DNA of 64,000 nucleotides from Tychonema sp. LEGE 06208 (GTDB lineage Bacteria; Cyanobacteriota; Cyanobacteriia; Cyanobacteriales; Microcoleaceae), in the NCBI RefSeq assembly GCF_015207505.1, contig NZ_JADEWT010000004.1, positions 1 through 64,000 on the forward strand. Direction: 5' to 3'. The notes under the pieces are model-generated. The model had not been told where the DNA came from. It worked only from the letters and a program-made list of their open reading frames with translations, and made no database searches. This document shows positions 61,932-64,000 of the stretch, one piece after another (positions within the stretch are counted from its first letter, which is position 1; every line of letters starts with the position of its first letter). A program made the translations under genes and the position numbers.

Positions 61932-64000
61932 CTAATCATTTTCATCCAATCCCAGCGGCACAAAATACTGACTGTAAACCACACTATCAGGCTCCCAAAG
62001 GGGCCGCCAATAGACATTCTGGATCACCGCCTTCTCCCCATCACCCTCAGCCGGCCACTGAAAACTGACGATCGCAATATTACTGTATCCCACAACCTCA
62101 TCACCCTCTTGTAGCCAGCGATTCCGCCACAACAGCGCTATAAAATTCCACAACCTGTGCAGCCACGACAATTGTTTATTTTTGTGAGTTCTAGTTGACA
62201 TTTCACCATTTTCATGAGGCAAAAACACCCTAGCTCTTTGTCGTTTAATCCAATCAATTCGATAGCCCCAATCAGGAAAAGATTGCCTATTCCTCACAGC
62301 AGCAGCCACAGCCTTCTTTCTGCTACCTCTCGAAATTTTCACCAACTCCAGCGGCTCGTTCCATCCCAAACATTCGTGCGATCGCTCTGGCAATAGCGAC
62401 TTAACCTTAGTATGAATCACATGAGTTTTCCACTCTTCATTAATCAAAGCACTAGCCGTTAACTGCGCCAATACAGAATATTTTCTACCGGCGATTTGAG
62501 ATTTTACATCGAACTCAGATGCAGGAGACAAACACTCAACATCCGGGCGACAAATGCCAAAATGCTTGTCAGACCAATAACTCAGCCGCACAGCAGCAGC
62601 ATAGTGAATATCCCCCGTCAAAACAACCACCCGATCGCGCTGCTTAAAAAACTCCGACAACAGCTTCATAAAAGCCAATTCATGAAAATTCCAAGCATCC
62701 CCCGCATCACTATTAAAAACCTTTCCCTGTTTCAAATCTAACTTTTGCACCGCATCAATAATCCACAAACCCACCAAATTAGTCGGCAAAACTACCAGCG
62801 TCGCCTCAATCTTAAACTCCCCAGTTTTATTCAACAAATCAGTCTCCCGCAAAGGCTGCTGAATTTGCTCTTCAAAACCCTTGTGAGTCAAAAGCATCGG
62901 CGGATCGATCGCACTTTTCACCGGATATCCCCGCCAAGTCCGCGTATCCAGCACAATCACCTCATGCTTAAAACTTCTCACTGTAAAATGCCAACTCAAA
63001 ACCTCACTTACGCCGTCACAATCGCGATCCAAAATCAAAACATCATCATCTAACTTTAACTTCGGCAAACCAGTCTCAATATCAACCGCCGGAATCCCCA
63101 AATACGAAGCCGCCTCTTCCCAAACAGCAACATCAGTCCCCGCCGAATTCGACCACTTTTGGGCAGCCTTTAATAACTTATCTCCGACATTTTCGCGATC
63201 GAACTGTGCGGGCGTATTTCCCCAAGCCTGAAACACAGCATAAGCCAGCAAAGCATTCTGCACCACCCGGCGGCCAAGCGGCTTACCCAGCACCCGGTAA
63301 CACCACTCCCGATTCAAATACCAATCATCACTAACATCATGATCGTCACAAATCATATAAGTCGGAATATTAGCCAGCGCCCGCCTCACCCTCCACAAAT
63401 TGCCAGCAAAACCGCCAAGTTCAACAACTTCTCTATCCCAGACTTTTGCCAGCTTAGAATCTAGACAAATATCCTTACCCTTCGGAAAATTATCGCACCA
63501 AAGTACAGGCGACCAAACTAACAAATACATCGCGCAATATTCGCCCAAACCGAACAAATGACTTTTCGCCTTGTCCGGTTTATTCACCAACATGGCCGTA
63601 AAGCCGCCAAAATCTCTGGCAATATCGCTGCGAGTCCCCGGCTTTAACTCAATTGGCTTTTTGTAGTCAGACTCAGCCTTAGACTGTTTCCCAATAGGCG
63701 ACTCTCTAAAAATTTCCCTTTTTTGGCCAACTACATTTTCGTTTTCTGAATTTTTAGGTATACTGATACACAAATTCAAATTCTTTTTTATTTGGGCATC
63801 ATTCATCAGGGGCATATTTTCTTCCCAGCCCAAAAGTGTATCGCCAGCATCCGTCAAAGCCCACAGCAGGGGATCTGCAACGTCATCCCCGTAAATTTGG
63901 TCGCCTGTTAAAAACAGTTGGTGGGGACGGAAATTTGCCATTCCTGCAAACTGTGCGATCGAATTATCCAAGATTGGCAGCGCATCTCTGCCGTCTCCCT
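61932..64000 (-). CDS. PhoD-like phosphatase, 5' end beyond the window
   Basis: At least 689 residues are encoded and the frame is open to the window edge (GDGRDALPILDNSIAQF precedes the first Met-like codon), so it is a partial gene. Metallophosphatase motifs are present: LFLTGDQIYGDDVADPL, MICDDHDVSDDWYLN and VVLTGDIHYAAAV, with Asp/His metal ligands as in PhoD alkaline phosphatases. Members of this cyanobacterial group are long; a role in phosphate scavenging is inferred. No secretion signal can be judged because the N-terminus is missing. Confidence 0.88.
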   Translation of the reverse strand, partial: GDGRDALPILDNSIAQFAGMANFRPHQLFLTGDQIYGDDVADPLLWALTDAGDTLLGWEENMPLMNDAQIKKNLNLCISIPKNSENENVVGQKREIFRESPIGKQSKAESDYKKPIELKPGTRSDIARDFGGFTAMLVNKPDKAKSHLFGLGEYCAMYLLVWSPVLWCDNFPKGKDICLDSKLAKVWDREVVELGGFAGNLWRVRRALANIPTYMICDDHDVSDDWYLNREWCYRVLGKPLGRRVVQNALLAYAVFQAWGNTPAQFDRENVGDKLLKAAQKWSNSAGTDVAVWEEAASYLGIPAVDIETGLPKLKLDDDVLILDRDCDGVSEVLSWHFTVRSFKHEVIVLDTRTWRGYPVKSAIDPPMLLTHKGFEEQIQQPLRETDLLNKTGEFKIEATLVVLPTNLVGLWIIDAVQKLDLKQGKVFNSDAGDAWNFHELAFMKLLSEFFKQRDRVVVLTGDIHYAAAVRLSYWSDKHFGICRPDVECLSPASEFDVKSQIAGRKYSVLAQLTASALINEEWKTHVIHTKVKSLLPERSHECLGWNEPLELVKISRGSRKKAVAAAVRNRQSFPDWGYRIDWIKRQRARVFLPHENGEMSTRTHKNKQLSWLHRLWNFIALLWRNRWLQEGDEVVGYSNIAIVSFQWPAEGDGEKAVIQNVYWRPLWEPDSVVYSQYFVPLGLDEND

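Overview
The window looks like chromosomal DNA of a filamentous, non-heterocystous cyanobacterium of the Oscillatoriales (Microcoleus/Oscillatoria/Kamptonema type). The evidence is the very frequent HIP1 octamer GCGATCGC, many heptanucleotide short tandem repeats (STRRs), gene families typical of cyanobacteria (DUF4058, a bacteriophytochrome kinase, a Hanks kinase-AAA-histidine kinase giant, RTX repeat proteins, a CIA30/HCF173-like protein), and many small palindromic repeats. The genus is inference. I see no rRNA, tRNA, CRISPR array or transposase gene.

Layout. 1-2050: ureF and ureG, each with repeat tracts running up to the start codon. 2106-2952: a Panacea (DUF4065) antitoxin and a partner gene broken by an in-frame TGA. 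2992-5216: murG and a divergent secreted NTF2-like protein. 5667-6455: YdfG-like dehydrogenase. 6505-8640: eight tandem copies of a unit of about 55 bp, each ending in a rho-independent terminator and possibly a small-RNA array, with a higBA pair (higB frameshifted) between copies 3 and 4. 8668-15871: subtilase operon, membrane protein, a MITE-like element, pentapeptide-repeat and HEAT-repeat proteins. 16364-24423: ABC-2 exporter pair, RTX protein, alcohol dehydrogenase, short-chain dehydrogenase, EamA transporter, Hpt protein. 25642-38953: a signalling region with a bacteriophytochrome whose phospho-acceptor His is Tyr, an HCF173-like protein, a sugar permease, and a giant Ser/Thr-His kinase whose receiver domain has been cut off by a frameshift and is followed by a response regulator-histidine kinase. 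39157-42985: small proteins and a carotenoid-desaturase-like flavoprotein. 43154-46266: a ZorA-ZorB pair like the Zorya anti-phage motor, without its effector genes but followed by a 33-codon coupled ORF. 46422-51007: potB-potC-potD-potA polyamine importer, interrupted by repeats. 51033-57895: PP2C phosphatase, NfeD/SPFH pair, a Zur-like Fur protein, purS-purQ, DUF4058. 57997-64000: a frameshifted vMAP-type gene, a large RTX protein, a MazF toxin-antitoxin pair, and a PhoD-like phosphatase cut by the window edge.

Three themes connect the region. First, repeats (STRRs, hairpin elements, MITE-like fold-backs) occupy most intergenic space and enter coding sequence in several genes. Second, several genes carry a single disabling change: two of three toxin genes, the hybrid-kinase receiver, the vMAP-type gene, and the phytochrome phospho-acceptor. 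Third, the strongest candidates for new biology are the terminator-ended tandem array at 6505-8640 and the effector-less ZorAB pair. All assignments come from reading the sequence; no database search was run.
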